Source of the DNA: Sipunculus nudus
Lineage: Eukaryota > Annelida > Sipuncula > Golfingiida > Sipunculidae
Direction of reading: 5' to 3'
Length of the DNA stretch: 64,000 nucleotides
Assembly: GCA_026874595.1 (NCBI GenBank)
Contig: CM049313.1
Location: 19,793,508-19,857,507 of the forward strand
Translations under genes and position numbers: made by a program
In this document: positions 63,035-64,000 of the stretch, one piece after another
Layout of the letters: each line of letters starts with the position of its first letter
Position numbering within the stretch: the first letter of the stretch is position 1
Notes under the pieces: model-generated
What the model saw: only the letters and a program-made list of their open reading frames with translations
Told to the model about the DNA's origin: nothing
Databases searched by the model: none

Positions 63035-63306
63035 ATTTCGCAAAAAAAAAAATTTTAGGAAGCAAAAAAAAAAAATTTTTAGGAAGCAAAAAAAAAATTT
63101 AGGAAGCATAAAATAAAATTTTATGAAGCAAAAAAAAAAATTTTTAGGAAGCAAAAAAAAAAAATTTAGGAAGCAAAAAAAAAAAATTTAGGAAGCATAA
63201 AAAAAAATTTTATGAAGCAAAAAAAAATTTTTAGGAAGCAAAAAAAAAAAAATTTTAGGAAGCAAAAAAAAAAAAAATTAGGAAGCAAAAAAAAAAAAAT
63301 TTAGGA
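63035..63306. repeat. ~20-bp A-rich minisatellite (AGGAAGCAAAAAAAAATTT)
   Basis: About 13 units of AGGAAGC(A)n(T)n, differing mainly in A-run length; some read GAAGCATAAAATAAAATTTT. Directly before it (62991-63030) is a cluster of ATCTCGAGAT palindromes, a motif found around repeats in many invertebrate genomes. The frame rich in Phe/Lys on the minus strand is an artefact. Confidence 0.9.
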
Positions 63307-64000
63307 AGAAACCCCAGCTGGGAATGGGTCTTATAACGTCACTTTGACGTATAAACATTTTATCTAAAGGCTACTTGTATACAAGACACTTGAGCAAGTG
63401 TTAACATACAGATAAAAACATGTAACCGAGTTATTGAAAGATCACTAGTTGATATTCGTTAGAGCATGTGAAGCAATGCAGTATTTGTCATTTACAGAAA
63501 TCTGTAATCTCTGAATTGAAGCCAGATGTTTCTGCCGGACGTCTTTCTATTACGATCGGTGGCAATTTTTGCACCCCCCCCCCCCCCCCCCGACCCATGT
63601 AATAAAAAACGTGGATATAGACAAAGACACCGCCTTTACCCATGGCATTGGCTCATTTTTATGAAAGATTAATAGATTATGTTTACCTAGATTATGTTTA
63701 TGATTACTTTTACTTCTTTAATATGTATATGCAGAGTTAGCCTGTATTACAAAGATTCTATAAATAAGGCAGGTGAATAGCGACTTTAAGACCAAAGCAG
63801 AGCATTTTGCTGAAGAAAAATCATGATGAGAGATGATCGAAATTTTAAACCGTTTATTTATGAATATAAACATTTATGAAGATAGGTTGATTAAATTAAT
63901 CTGAGCTATAGTATAAGAGCTATAGTGGATCAAGACTTGGGCTTTAGGGGCTGAAGCAACGCCCCTCCCCGATCCCCCCCCCCAGCGTACCTACCCGAAA

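Noticed and set aside
62909-63154. Phe-rich minus-strand ORF
   Set aside because: It is a translation of the AAGC(A)n(T)n minisatellite.

Overview
The window looks like nuclear DNA of an invertebrate animal, most probably a bivalve mollusc. It is AT-rich, has one widely spaced intron-containing gene, and is dense in minisatellites and in degenerate repeats of kinds common in bivalve genomes (arrays built on GACCTTGACCTTTGACC, tails with repeated GGACGGACGG, AGGAAACCC-type SINE-like pieces). The bivalve assignment is inference from repeat style. The animal assignment is firm, from the gene itself.

One complete protein-coding gene is supported: a sorting nexin of the SNX1/SNX2 family, closest by eye to SNX2, on the minus strand. 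It has 13 coding exons from the ATG at 60710 to the TGA at 10520. All 12 introns are GT-AG, all phases join, and the spliced frame is 520 codons plus stop, the usual family length. The protein has an acidic disordered N-terminus with DLF-type motifs, a PX phosphoinositide-binding domain (about residues 131-260), an amphipathic helix (about 278-297) and a C-terminal BAR domain (about 300-516). It is the expected membrane-remodelling SNX-BAR subunit of endosomal retromer/ESCPE-1-type sorting. A compact promoter with an ETS-type site and a TCACGTGA E-box lies just upstream of the ATG.

Layout from left to right: 1-8.6 kb is 3' intergenic DNA with dispersed repeats and a minisatellite; 8.6-10.5 kb is probable 3' UTR and flank; 10.57-26.9 kb is the 16-kb last intron, filled with repeats, including the first DR1-bearing array and a 37-bp minisatellite; 26.9-33.5 kb holds exons 12 to 9; 33.5-48.1 kb is a 14.6-kb intron with a transposon copy and a 46-bp minisatellite with higher-order structure; 48.1-54.1 kb holds exons 8 to 2; 54.1-60.6 kb is intron 1, with a 1.5-kb GC-tipped inverted-repeat element; 60.7-64 kb is upstream DNA without a recognisable gene.

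No RNA gene, CRISPR array, intact transposase, reverse transcriptase or multigene system was found. The most notable non-genic signals are about 19 perfect nuclear-receptor DR1 motifs carried by tandem repeats inside the introns, a fold-back element with repeated CGGCCG tips and an 8-bp flanking duplication, an array of POU octamer sites next to exon 4, and a 12-unit higher-order minisatellite.
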